Shown here in pieces: positions 1 through 8,152 of a stretch of 64,000 nucleotides of DNA. The number at the start of each line of letters is the position of its first letter. Within the stretch, counting starts at the first letter, position 1. The stretch covers positions 1-64,000 of the forward strand of contig QZKJ01000053.1 in assembly GCA_003605035.1 (NCBI GenBank), read 5' to 3'. The position numbers were made by a program, and so were the translations under genes. Under the pieces are notes generated by a model. That model ran no database searches. It saw nothing but the letters and a program-made list of their open reading frames with translations, and had not been told where the DNA came from. This DNA is from Desulfurivibrio sp. Its GTDB lineage: Bacteria; Desulfobacterota; Desulfobulbia; Desulfobulbales; SURF-16.

Positions 1-91
1 CTCTACGTTTCGGTTTCGATGAACCCAGGTTGGGGTAGAAGCTCTCCCGGTCCTTTGTGATGATAGCTAATCATCACAATTGTAAGATACA

Positions 92-121
92 AGGTTGGGT
101 TGAGCCCGGCGAAACCCAACA
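92..121. repeat. Short palindromic repeat, copy 1
   Basis: Imperfect palindrome of the form AGGTTGGGTTGAG then CGAAACCCAACA. It resembles the small REP-like palindromes with GTTGGGTTTCG/CTCAACCCAACC arms that are scattered between genes in many bacteria. It lies downstream of the leftmost gene, with no coding potential around it. Confidence 0.6.
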
Positions 122-168
122 GATATTATGGCAGAATGATAATTAGGTTGCCGTGCCAATATCCGTAA

Positions 169-212
169 TGTTGGGTTTCGTAATGTTGGGGTTCGTTCCT
201 CACCCCAACCTA
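169..212. repeat. Short palindromic repeat, copy 2
   Basis: Second member of the same family, TGTTGGGTTTCG followed by GTTGGGGTTCG and CTCACCCCAACC. The GGTTGGGG/CCCCAACC arms can form a hairpin about a dozen bases beyond the stop codon of the 225-2459 gene, so it could end that transcript, although there is no U-run. Confidence 0.55.
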
Positions 213-224
213 TCATGAGCCATC

Positions 225-2459
225 CTATGGCGCCATTCTGTACCTGACAGCCGTGGTATCCCCGCCTGACGAACTGATCTCCTGGCCGAAGAAGGCGTTG
301 TTGATGGTCAGGGTATTCACCGTTTCAAACATATGCGAGGTCTCGCTGTCCAGAGACTGCTCCTCCTCCATTTTGATCTCCCGTCCTGCCGCTGCGGTAA
401 AGTGGTCATCTGCCTCAACCAGGTTCAGCGTGTAAGATATTTTCTGGTCGCCGATGGTGGCCGAGCCGGCGGAGTTGGGGCTGTATATGGCCAGATAGCC
501 GATGGTCTCATAAACATGTCCGCTGTCCATCACGGCTTCCTCTTCAAAAAGAGCGGCCTGGAAACCCAGGGGGCTGATATTTCTTGCCCGCACAACTACG
601 GGTGCCTTGCCATTATAGGTCTGCATGGTCAGAAAAACAGCGGGCGTTCCGGCAGAGGCTTGTGTGAACTTGACATCATACCAGATGCCGTTGCCATTGA
701 TTGAAAAGGTGCCGACCTGCCAGATGCTGCCGTCCGCCATGGGGTAAATCCCCGGCTCCAGCACCAGCCAGGAGGCATCTTCCAGGCTGTGGATGCCGGC
801 GTCTTTGTCAGCCAGATAATACCATTCCTGAAATCTTACCTCAAAGGAAGAGCCGGTGATATTGCGCAGCCGGATCACGCCGGGGTCGGCATCATTAAAT
901 GAGGGCGGACCGGCAATGACCACCGGGTTTTCGTATTGTTTAGCAACCGGGACGGTGTACCAGCTGTCAGTGATTGAGGTCGAGGAATAAAATGAAGGCC
1001 GCTGCCGCAGGCTGAAGGGATCGCCTCCCAGGTAACTAGTCGCCTGGGCAAGAAATGCACCGCCAATCTGCAGGGCATTGATGGTTTCAATAATATGTGA
1101 GGTTTCGGTATCTGCGGACTGTTCTTCCTGTAGCCTGATTTCATGGCCATGGAGTGAGGCGAAGTTGGAATCAGCCTGGCTCAGCACAAAGCGGTAGGCG
1201 CTGTCTTCTCCGTTTAATTCTCCGGCTCTGCTCGGGGTGTAGACGGCCAGATAGCCGATTTTTTCGATGGCATGACCATCCTTGATGGCTTCTTCCTCAA
1301 ACAGGGCGGCCTGGAATTGTGCCTCGGTGATGTTTTTCACCCTGATGATGACAGGGTGGAGGTCGTTACTGGTCTGGACGGTTAAAAATACATAGGGGAC
1401 GGCAGGAAACTGGGCGGCAAAATACATGGTTTTCCAGACAACGCTGGTGGCGGAGCCGGAATGTTCAAAGGTGCCTGCCTCCCAGATGGAACCGTCATCC
1501 ATGTAGTGGACGCCCTCTTCCAGAACCAGGTACGAGGCCTCTTCAACATCATGGGCAGCCAGTCCAAGGTCTGCCAGGTATTGCCATTCCAGGAATTTTA
1601 TTTCAAAAGAGTTGCCGGTGATATTCTGCAGGCGAATCATGCCCGGGGCAACATCATTGTATGAGGCTGGGCCGGCAATCACCACCGGGTTGGTAAATCC
1701 GGCGTTAGAAGTGACTGACTGCCAGTTATGGTCAAAGGCGACGACTCCTTTTACCCCTGCACCGTCCGGATATTGGGCAGTGGTAAAAAACGGAGCCGTA
1801 GCAGCCGGTTCGCTGTCTTGCCCGTCACTGATGCCGTCGCCGTCCGCATCGTCATCAAGCAGATTGATTATATTGTCGGCATCATAGTCCGCATCCCAGT
1901 CCTGGGCCCAGAGGGCAAGCTCATCCCCGTCACTGATGCCGTCATTGTCGGAATCGGTCAGGTCCGGATCAGAGCCGTACAGCATGAGTTCGTCGTCATC
2001 GCTTATGCCGTCACCGTCGCTGTCGGTAATCTCCGTGTCCAGGACCGGTTCAAGAACAGTTGTGTGGGTATAGACCACCTCCGCGGAAAAATCACTTTCC
2101 GAGGTGGCGGAATAAGCGGTGGCGGCGAGATAATAGGTTTTGCCGTCTTCCAGTGTAGAGATGACTTTCTCAAGTTCGCAGGAGGTGACATTGCCGACAT
2201 CGGTAAAGTTGTCGTATTGACCGGAGGCGCTGCCGTAATGAATTTTGTAACCCGTGACATTTTCGATGGGATCGTTGGCGGTCCAGGTCAGGGTGACAGC
2301 GTGGCTGTCTGTCGGGGTGCAAAAAGGGATGAGGAAGAAAAATAATAAAAAAAATGATGATGCAGGGATTTTACCATGTGTCGGCAATAATGTCCTGGTT
2401 GACAGGCAAAAAACAACATGGCGCAACACCGCTGCAAGTAATGGTAAAATTAATCTCAT
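225..2459 (-). CDS. Secreted Ca-binding, H-type-lectin-like duplicated-domain protein
   Basis: This 744-residue protein has a long hydrophobic N-terminus (about residues 30-53, ending SHA) consistent with export. A fibronectin-III-like segment follows (about 55-135). Next come Asp-rich thrombospondin-type-3/dockerin-like calcium repeats (DSDGDGISD, DSDNDGISDGDE). The rest is two copies of a ~240-residue module. Both copies carry the pattern NPVVIAGP..ND..PG.IRL.NITG.SFE, a shared ALFEEEA segment and a near-identical ETSH..ET.N.L end. The NxxDPG..IR.RNI pattern resembles H-type lectin folds, so carbohydrate binding at the cell surface is inferred, not shown. No PEP-CTERM tail is present. A sigma-54-like promoter lies about 80 bases upstream. 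Confidence 0.75.
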   Translation of the reverse strand: MRLILPLLAAVLRHVVFCLSTRTLLPTHGKIPASSFFLLFFFLIPFCTPTDSHAVTLTWTANDPIENVTGYKIHYGSASGQYDNFTDVGNVTSCELEKVISTLEDGKTYYLAATAYSATSESDFSAEVVYTHTTVLEPVLDTEITDSDGDGISDDDELMLYGSDPDLTDSDNDGISDGDELALWAQDWDADYDADNIINLLDDDADGDGISDGQDSEPAATAPFFTTAQYPDGAGVKGVVAFDHNWQSVTSNAGFTNPVVIAGPASYNDVAPGMIRLQNITGNSFEIKFLEWQYLADLGLAAHDVEEASYLVLEEGVHYMDDGSIWEAGTFEHSGSATSVVWKTMYFAAQFPAVPYVFLTVQTSNDLHPVIIRVKNITEAQFQAALFEEEAIKDGHAIEKIGYLAVYTPSRAGELNGEDSAYRFVLSQADSNFASLHGHEIRLQEEQSADTETSHIIETINALQIGGAFLAQATSYLGGDPFSLRQRPSFYSSTSITDSWYTVPVAKQYENPVVIAGPPSFNDADPGVIRLRNITGSSFEVRFQEWYYLADKDAGIHSLEDASWLVLEPGIYPMADGSIWQVGTFSINGNGIWYDVKFTQASAGTPAVFLTMQTYNGKAPVVVRARNISPLGFQAALFEEEAVMDSGHVYETIGYLAIYSPNSAGSATIGDQKISYTLNLVEADDHFTAAAGREIKMEEEQSLDSETSHMFETVNTLTINNAFFGQEISSSGGDTTAVRYRMAP

Positions 2460-2535
2460 TGTAACAAATCCTTAATTAAAACAAATGGTTATCTTGGTGA
2501 AGAATCCGGCGGGAATGACAAACGACTTAAGAGTA

Positions 2536-2551
2536 AGCATGTGCCGTGCCA
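2536..2551 (-). promoter_or_regulatory. Candidate sigma-54 (-24/-12) promoter
   Basis: On the minus strand the sequence TGGCACGGCACATGCT matches the consensus TGGCACG-N4-TTGCW at 11 of 12 constrained positions, with the required GG-N10-GC spacing. It points at the 225-2459 gene and predicts a leader of roughly 65 nt. A sigma-54 activator of the GlrR type is encoded at 4657-6015, and sigma-54 control of surface/exopolysaccharide genes is known for PrsK/PrsR systems. Functional assignment is inference. Confidence 0.55.
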
Positions 2552-2825
2552 TTTCCCTGGGAAGGCGAAATTTTTTCAGGAAAACGAAAAATTATGGCAA
2601 AGGGCTGAAAATAAAGTTAGGGAAATGTTAGAAACGGCCGGGCGGGGCGCTTTTGTCTGTCGCGGGGAACAGGATGAAGTTCAGGTAAATCAGATAGTGT
2701 TGCCTTCCGGCAACAATCGGGGGCAGTTTTTGTAAATTCACTGACGGCACATTGTGGCATAAGAAAAATTGTGTGTGTTTCCAGTCAGATTTGTTTCGGA
2801 TAACCTGTCAGTATTTCGCGACAGG
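2552..2825. other. Intergenic region without convincing gene
   Basis: The gap between the two minus-strand genes (2460-2825) holds the sigma-54 site. It also has a hairpin ACCTGTC/GACAGGT (2803-2826) just past the sat stop codon that lacks a U-run. A 64-codon plus-strand ORF (2541-2735) has no recognisable features and is not called. Confidence 0.4.
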
Positions 2826-4523
2826 TCAGCGGATGTAACCCTGTTCCTCCAGGTAAAGCAACACTTCCTGGGCTGCCTCGGCCGGGGTCATTTCGCTGGT
2901 GTCAATGGTTATTTCCGGGTTTGAGGGGGGGGTATATGGGTCGGAAACCCCTGTAAATACAGGTATTTTCCCCGCCCTTGCCTTGGCGTAAAGCCCTTTT
3001 CTGTCGCGTTGTTCGCAGACCTCCAGGGGAGTTGCCATATACACCTCGATATACCCGCCGCATTTGCTGATCAGTTCACGGTTTGCCTGGCGGGACTCTT
3101 CATAGGGGGCGATGGGGGCGCACAGGGCGATGCCGCCGTTTTTGGTGATTTCACTGGCAACAAAGCCGATGCGGGTAATGTTGAGGTGGCGGTGTTCCCT
3201 GGTGAAAGTCAATTCGCTGGACAGGTTCTTGCGCACAATATCCCCGTCCAGCAAGGTGACGGGACGGTCGCGCATTTCCAGAAATTTAACCATCAACACC
3301 TTGGCCAGGGTGGATTTGCCGGAACCGGACAGGCCGGTGATAAAAATGGTGAAACCCTGTTTGGAGCGGGGCGGGAAGGCGCGTCGCAATTCAGCAACAA
3401 TCTCGGGGTAGGAAAACCAGTCCGGGATTTCCAAACCGTTTTCCAGGCGCCGCTGCAGTTCACTGGAGGAGATGGTTTTGACCGCCATGTCATCACGGAT
3501 CTCTTTCAGGGGCAGATACTGGGCCTGGTCCTCCACATAGACCATTTTTTCTTCGGCAACCATCCTGATGCCGACCTCGTCTTCAAACTGTTTGACCAGT
3601 TGTTGCGCCGCGCCGGCCGGGTAGAAATTCTCCTTGTCAAGCTGGCTGGCAAAGGGGTCGCCATGATCGTCGGCCACCAGGAAATGGGTGCAGCCGAAAT
3701 TTCTTTTGATGATGGCCTGCCAGAGCGCCTCCCTGGGGCCGGCGCCCCGGCTGGCCAGGGGCAGCAGTCCCAGGCTGATCATGTTGCGCGGGAATTTTTT
3801 TATGAATTCCTGATAACAGCGGACATGGGTGTAATGATCGAGATTGCCGGGGTGGCTCAGGCCGGCCACCGGTTGCAGGAAAATGTTGGCCCCAGCCTCT
3901 CTGGCTGACTGGAGGATCATCTCCTTGTGGGCGCAATGGAGATAGGCGTCGGTGTGAAAACCAAGGATGTGACGCCAGCCGTTTAAGGAGAAGCGGCGAT
4001 GGCTTTCTGCCGGTGAGAGGCGTATCTCCTTGAAATCATAATGGATAGGCAGGCTGATCCCTTCAAGGGTGCCGCCGATATACCAGTCATTGCTGTTTTC
4101 ATAGAGGTTTTTTACGCCAGGGTGGAGCTTCCCATTGTCCGTGCCGAACAGGGCGGCCGCCTCCTGTTGCTTATCCGGCTGCCAGATGTCGGAGACGGTC
4201 AGAATGGCCAGCAGAAAACCCTCCTGGTCGTTTAAGCCAAGCCTGTCGCCGACTCGCAGAGGTTCGGCGATTTTCCCCGGCACATCAAGGCAGATGGGCA
4301 TGGGCCACACGGTATGGTCGGTCAGGCGCATATGGGCAAGAACGCTCTGGTAGTCCGCCTGGTTCAGATAACCGTCCAGCGGATAAAAGGCGCGGTTCAG
4401 CAGGAGTTCCAGGTCGCAGAGCTGCCGCAGGTTCAAGTCAAAGGAAGGCAGTCCGATGGCTTCCTGTTTCAAAGCCTCGCTGCGCCTGAAGTGCACAAGC
4501 AGGCTTTCCGAGTAGTCATTCAT
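2826..4523 (-). CDS. Bifunctional ATP sulfurylase/APS kinase-like, sulfurylase site altered
   Basis: This 565-residue protein has the Sat-APS kinase fusion layout: a PUA-like/sulfurylase region (about 1-370) and a C-terminal APS kinase (about 385-565). The kinase looks intact, with P-loop GLSGSGKST, LDGDIVRKNLSSEL, the CAPIAPY segment and DPYTPPSNPE. In the sulfurylase domain the family's QTRNPxHRAH motif reads HTDAYLHCAH, and GRDHAG reads ADDHGD. The HxxH pair and AGPREA are kept, but the Gln, Arg and Asn of the first motif and the Arg of the second are gone. The substitutions are in frame, so this is not a sequencing slip. APS kinase activity (PAPS supply) is plausible; sulfurylase activity is doubtful. 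The gene stands alone, 133 bases downstream of the glrR-like gene. Confidence 0.8.
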   Translation of the reverse strand: MNDYSESLLVHFRRSEALKQEAIGLPSFDLNLRQLCDLELLLNRAFYPLDGYLNQADYQSVLAHMRLTDHTVWPMPICLDVPGKIAEPLRVGDRLGLNDQEGFLLAILTVSDIWQPDKQQEAAALFGTDNGKLHPGVKNLYENSNDWYIGGTLEGISLPIHYDFKEIRLSPAESHRRFSLNGWRHILGFHTDAYLHCAHKEMILQSAREAGANIFLQPVAGLSHPGNLDHYTHVRCYQEFIKKFPRNMISLGLLPLASRGAGPREALWQAIIKRNFGCTHFLVADDHGDPFASQLDKENFYPAGAAQQLVKQFEDEVGIRMVAEEKMVYVEDQAQYLPLKEIRDDMAVKTISSSELQRRLENGLEIPDWFSYPEIVAELRRAFPPRSKQGFTIFITGLSGSGKSTLAKVLMVKFLEMRDRPVTLLDGDIVRKNLSSELTFTREHRHLNITRIGFVASEITKNGGIALCAPIAPYEESRQANRELISKCGGYIEVYMATPLEVCEQRDRKGLYAKARAGKIPVFTGVSDPYTPPSNPEITIDTSEMTPAEAAQEVLLYLEEQGYIR

Positions 4524-4656
4524 AAAAAGGGCCCGAAATATTTGAAGTGCTGGAAATGCCCGAAGATATTACGGCAGCAGGCCGGGATCAGGGCGTCTGT
4601 CTTGAGTATGCAGGAAGTTTATCCAAAACGGGACGGGAATGCAAAAACAAATGGCA

Positions 4657-6015
4657 TTATTCCTTGAAAAGACTGGGAACGATATGGTGGCGGTTGAGCA
4701 GCTTGTAGAAGTCGGTCCGGTTGCGCTTGGCCTGGCGGGCGGCCTCGGTGACGTTGCCCTGGGTGGTCTGCAGCAGCTGGACCAGATATTCCTGTTCGAA
4801 AATGCGGCGCGCCTCGGCAAAGGGCAGGATTTTTTTGGATTTCTGCTTCAAGGCATCGGACAGCAGATTTTCGGTGATCAGCGGTGAGGAGGAGAGGGCG
4901 ACCGCCTGTTCCACCACATTCTGCAGCTGGCGGATATTGCCCGGCCATGACGCCTCCATGAGCAGTTTCATGGCGGACGGAGAAAATCCGCGGATTTCCT
5001 TGCCGTTCTGCGCGGTGATTTTCTTGACAAAATGGTGGGCCAGCAGTGGAATATCCTCCCGTCGTTTATGGAGCGGCGGGATCTCAAGGCTGACCACATT
5101 GAGACGGTAAAAAAGATCTTCCCGGAAGGATTTTTCCTTTACCGCCGACTCAATATTGCGATGGGTGGCGGAAATTATGCGGGCATCCACATCCACCGCA
5201 ATGGTCGAACCCACCGGCCGCACCTGTTTTTCCTGCAGCACCCGCAGCAGTTTCACCTGCAGGGAAAGGGGCATGTCGCCGATCTCATCGAGAAACAGGG
5301 TGCCGTGGTTGGCGGTTTTGAAAAGACCGTCATAGTTCTTGGCGGCGCCGGTGAACGAACCTTTGGTGTGGCCGAACAGTTCCGATTCGAGCAGCGCCTC
5401 CGGGATGGCGGCGCAGTTGACGGCGACAAAAAGACCGGCGGCGCGTGAGCTGGCCTTGTGGATGGCATTTGCCAGCACCTCTTTGCCGGTGCCGCTTTCG
5501 CCGAGAATAAGCACGCTGGCATCACTCTGGGCGACCAGCTTGGCCTTCTGCAGGAGGTTGGCCATGGCGCTGCTCTTGTAGACAATATTGCTGACCCACG
5601 CCTCTTCCGAGGCCGGCTTTGCTTCATGAGAACCTGCCCCGGCGCCGCTCAGGGTCAGCGCGGAGTTGATCTCCTGGATCAGTTTCTGGCTGTCAACCGG
5701 TTTGGTGAGAAAGGAAAAAACGCCCTGTTTGGTTGCCTCGACGGCATCAGGAATGGAGCCGTGGGCGGTAATGACGATAACAGGCAGGGAACTGTTCATG
5801 CGGTGCACAGCCTCAAACAGGGCCATGCCATCCATTTCTCCCATGCGCAGATCGGTAATCAGGACGTGGGGGTTGATCAGGGGAATGCGGGCGAGCGCCT
5901 GCTCGCCGCTTTCAGCTGTCTCTACTTCAAACCCCTGACTTTGCAAACGAATAGTGAAAAGGCTGAGCAGATCGGTATCGTCGTCAACCAGCAGTATTTT
6001 CGGTTTAGTTGTCAT
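4657..6015 (-). CDS. glrR: Sigma-54-dependent response regulator, GlrR/QseF-like
   Basis: This 452-residue NtrC-family activator has three parts. The receiver domain (about 5-120) has acceptor Asp in ITDLRMGEMDG and Lys in FLTKP. The AAA+ sigma-54 interaction domain (about 145-375) shows Walker A GESGTGKE, the GAFTGA-loop variant GSFTGA, and a Walker B region LFLDEIGD. The C-terminus is a Fis-type helix-turn-helix. The domain order, and the partner kinase plus lipoprotein encoded directly upstream, match the GlrK-QseG-GlrR (QseE-QseG-QseF) system. It overlaps the lipoprotein gene by 11 bases, implying co-translation. The likely target in this window is the -24/-12 site at 2536-2551, and perhaps the adjacent polysaccharide genes. 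Confidence 0.85.
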   Translation of the reverse strand: MTTKPKILLVDDDTDLLSLFTIRLQSQGFEVETAESGEQALARIPLINPHVLITDLRMGEMDGMALFEAVHRMNSSLPVIVITAHGSIPDAVEATKQGVFSFLTKPVDSQKLIQEINSALTLSGAGAGSHEAKPASEEAWVSNIVYKSSAMANLLQKAKLVAQSDASVLILGESGTGKEVLANAIHKASSRAAGLFVAVNCAAIPEALLESELFGHTKGSFTGAAKNYDGLFKTANHGTLFLDEIGDMPLSLQVKLLRVLQEKQVRPVGSTIAVDVDARIISATHRNIESAVKEKSFREDLFYRLNVVSLEIPPLHKRREDIPLLAHHFVKKITAQNGKEIRGFSPSAMKLLMEASWPGNIRQLQNVVEQAVALSSSPLITENLLSDALKQKSKKILPFAEARRIFEQEYLVQLLQTTQGNVTEAARQAKRNRTDFYKLLNRHHIVPSLFKE

Positions 6016-6541
6016 CCTTGCGATTTTTTATAATTTCATCAATACTTTTCAATTCTTCAAGCTTTTTCTTCAGTTCATTGACCTGCTGTTGCGCTCTGCT
6101 TACTTCTTCAATTCTTTTTTCCTGCAGGTACTCAAAGTAATTGAGCAGCGCTGCAAGGCCTTTGATATCCGGGTAACGGGCAGTATCAGTTGGTTGCATG
6201 TCTTTCATCAGCTCCTGTGCGTATTCCAGGGAGTCAGGCTTGTCCAGACGTGCAAGGCTCAGGCAGATCAGTTTGGACCTGTTTGCCTCAGTGCTTTCAG
6301 CTACGAATGCTTCCTTCTGTTTGCTGAACTCTTCTTCGAGCTGTTCAGCAGGAAGTCCAAGGCTGTAATTCAGACAGGTCAGAATCTCCTCTGAGGGGGG
6401 ATGCAGCGTCTTTGTCTTCACCTCAACTTTCTGGTTTTCCGGTACAATAATGTACGTTGGCTGAGGAGTACAACTTGCAAGAAGCATGCACAGGATTAAA
6501 AAGAACAGGGTGAAAAGTGTCCTGCGGGGGCATTTTATCAT
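6005..6541 (-). CDS. qseG: QseG-like outer-membrane lipoprotein
   Basis: This 178-residue protein has a type II signal peptide and lipobox LASC (Cys about 24). A short helical region and a C-terminal coiled coil (QQQVNELKKKLEEL) follow. It sits between the kinase (ATGA overlap at 6538-6541) and the regulator, the position QseG occupies in glrK-qseG-glrR operons, where the lipoprotein is needed for kinase signalling. Sequence recognition alone is weak, so the name rests mainly on context and architecture. Confidence 0.65.
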   Translation of the reverse strand: MIKCPRRTLFTLFFLILCMLLASCTPQPTYIIVPENQKVEVKTKTLHPPSEEILTCLNYSLGLPAEQLEEEFSKQKEAFVAESTEANRSKLICLSLARLDKPDSLEYAQELMKDMQPTDTARYPDIKGLAALLNYFEYLQEKRIEEVSRAQQQVNELKKKLEELKSIDEIIKNRKDDN

Positions 6542-7971
6542 GAAATTTCCTCGATAGGGAGAGATAATCTGAAATGGGCGCCATTTTCTTCGTTCGGCAG
6601 GACTTCTATCGTCCCATGATGATTCGCCATATATTCCCTGGCAATTGCCAACCCGAGGCCGGTGCCTTTCACTCTGCCCTTCTGGGCTGTCTCCCCCTGG
6701 AAAAAAGGACGGAATATTTTTGACCGTTCCTCCTCGGGGACACCGGGGCCGCAGTCTCTGATATCAACAATAGCCATTTCCATATCGGTTTTCAAGGTGA
6801 TGGAGATATCGCTGGAACTCGGTGAGTGTTTGATGGCATTGGAGAGAATGTTGTCGATTACCGTGCGGATCTGGTCGCTGTCGCCGAAAATTGAGGTGGG
6901 CATCAGCTGCTGTTGCACCTGCAGATCATTGGCCAGCAGAATCGGTTTATGGTCTTCCACAACATCGCCAATCAGCTGGTCCAGGGCAAAATGTTTCTTT
7001 TGCGGCGGACGGTGCCGGGCCTGCGCCATATTGAAATTAACAATATTTTCGATCAGTTTCTGCAAAAGCCGGCTGTTGTTGGCCAGAATTTTGACCACCT
7101 CTTTTTGTTGGGTGGTCAGGGGGCCGACCACCTCTTCACTGAGAAGACCGGTGCCCTCCCGGATTGAGGAGAGGGGGGTTTTCAGTTCATGGGAAATATG
7201 GGCCACGAACTTGTTTTTTTCTTTCTCAAGCTCGCCCAGTCTTTCCCGCAGCCAGTCGAGTTTGGTCCCCAGGAATTCCAGATCCTTGGGCCCTGACACA
7301 AAGACCGGCGTGACAAAATCGCCTGCGCCCAGCCTGAGGATGCTTTTGTCGATCTGCCGGATCGGCCGGACGAGCAGATAGGCAAAGATGGAGATGAGAA
7401 GAAGGCTGACAAAAAAGAGAATGGAGGTGAGCCAGAACATCATTTTCTGGTAGCGGAAGGCCTCCTTCTGCAGGTTTTCCGTTTCCTGAAACATCAGATT
7501 GTAGCTGGCTTCCTGAATCTCCTGGGCCAGGATGCTCAGCTCGCGGTAATAATCCAGGTTTTTTTTTCTCTCACGCTTACGTTTGGCATCGGTAATGAGA
7601 TTGAACAGCGTGTTCTCCTCTGTCTTCAATTTTGCTATTTTGTTCTTCACGGTTTCCGCAAAGGGGAATGCAGAGAGATTGTTAAGGATTTCCTGAATTT
7701 TTTCATGTTTTTCCTGGATGCCCTGCAGATTTTCAGGCTCGGCAAAGAGATCGTAGATGCGGGCCTGGCGCTCCTGTTCAACAAGCTGCTCAAGCAGCGA
7801 CCGGCTGTCCCGGGCGGAATCCGCTGACCAGAAGACAGCCTGGGTGCTGTGCACGGCCATCTTTTCCATGAAATAGGCGGAGCCTGCCAAGGCTGCCAGC
7901 AGGGGCAGCGCCACAAATAAAAAACCGGCCAGCAGCAGAATAAGAAATGATTTTGGACGGTAAAGCTTCAC
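6538..7971 (-). CDS. glrK: Sensor histidine kinase, GlrK/QseE-like
   Basis: This 477-residue inner-membrane kinase has a transmembrane helix near 9-31, a ~145-residue helical periplasmic sensor, a second helix (about 178-200) and a HAMP region. The HisKA domain has phospho-acceptor His in HISHELKTPLSS (near residue 260). The HATPase domain has N-box NILSNAIKH, G1 DCGPGVP and G2 GTGLGLAI. It is first gene of the kinase-lipoprotein-regulator operon and reads divergently from the TPR gene at 8153, so the 181-base gap holds both promoters. It differs from the GAF-containing PrsK kinases usually found with XrtA clusters. Confidence 0.85.
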   Translation of the reverse strand: MKLYRPKSFLILLLAGFLFVALPLLAALAGSAYFMEKMAVHSTQAVFWSADSARDSRSLLEQLVEQERQARIYDLFAEPENLQGIQEKHEKIQEILNNLSAFPFAETVKNKIAKLKTEENTLFNLITDAKRKRERKKNLDYYRELSILAQEIQEASYNLMFQETENLQKEAFRYQKMMFWLTSILFFVSLLLISIFAYLLVRPIRQIDKSILRLGAGDFVTPVFVSGPKDLEFLGTKLDWLRERLGELEKEKNKFVAHISHELKTPLSSIREGTGLLSEEVVGPLTTQQKEVVKILANNSRLLQKLIENIVNFNMAQARHRPPQKKHFALDQLIGDVVEDHKPILLANDLQVQQQLMPTSIFGDSDQIRTVIDNILSNAIKHSPSSSDISITLKTDMEMAIVDIRDCGPGVPEEERSKIFRPFFQGETAQKGRVKGTGLGLAIAREYMANHHGTIEVLPNEENGAHFRLSLPIEEIS

Positions 7972-8152
7972 GGGATAAAATTTCCGGGATTTGGAAAAAT
8001 ATGAATAAAATTATGGATTATTAGGTGATTATTAAGATACAGTTTTAAAATACTTTCTACAAGAAAAGGTATTGAAAAAAATGGATTCCAGGTATTAGAG
8101 TGTTGATTTTAAAATAATGTTTGCAAATTGTTAAACAAATCTGAGGGGAAAA

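Noticed and set aside
2541-2735. 64-codon plus-strand ORF upstream of the lectin-like gene
   Set aside because: It overlaps the sigma-54 promoter candidate on the other strand and shows no protein signature.
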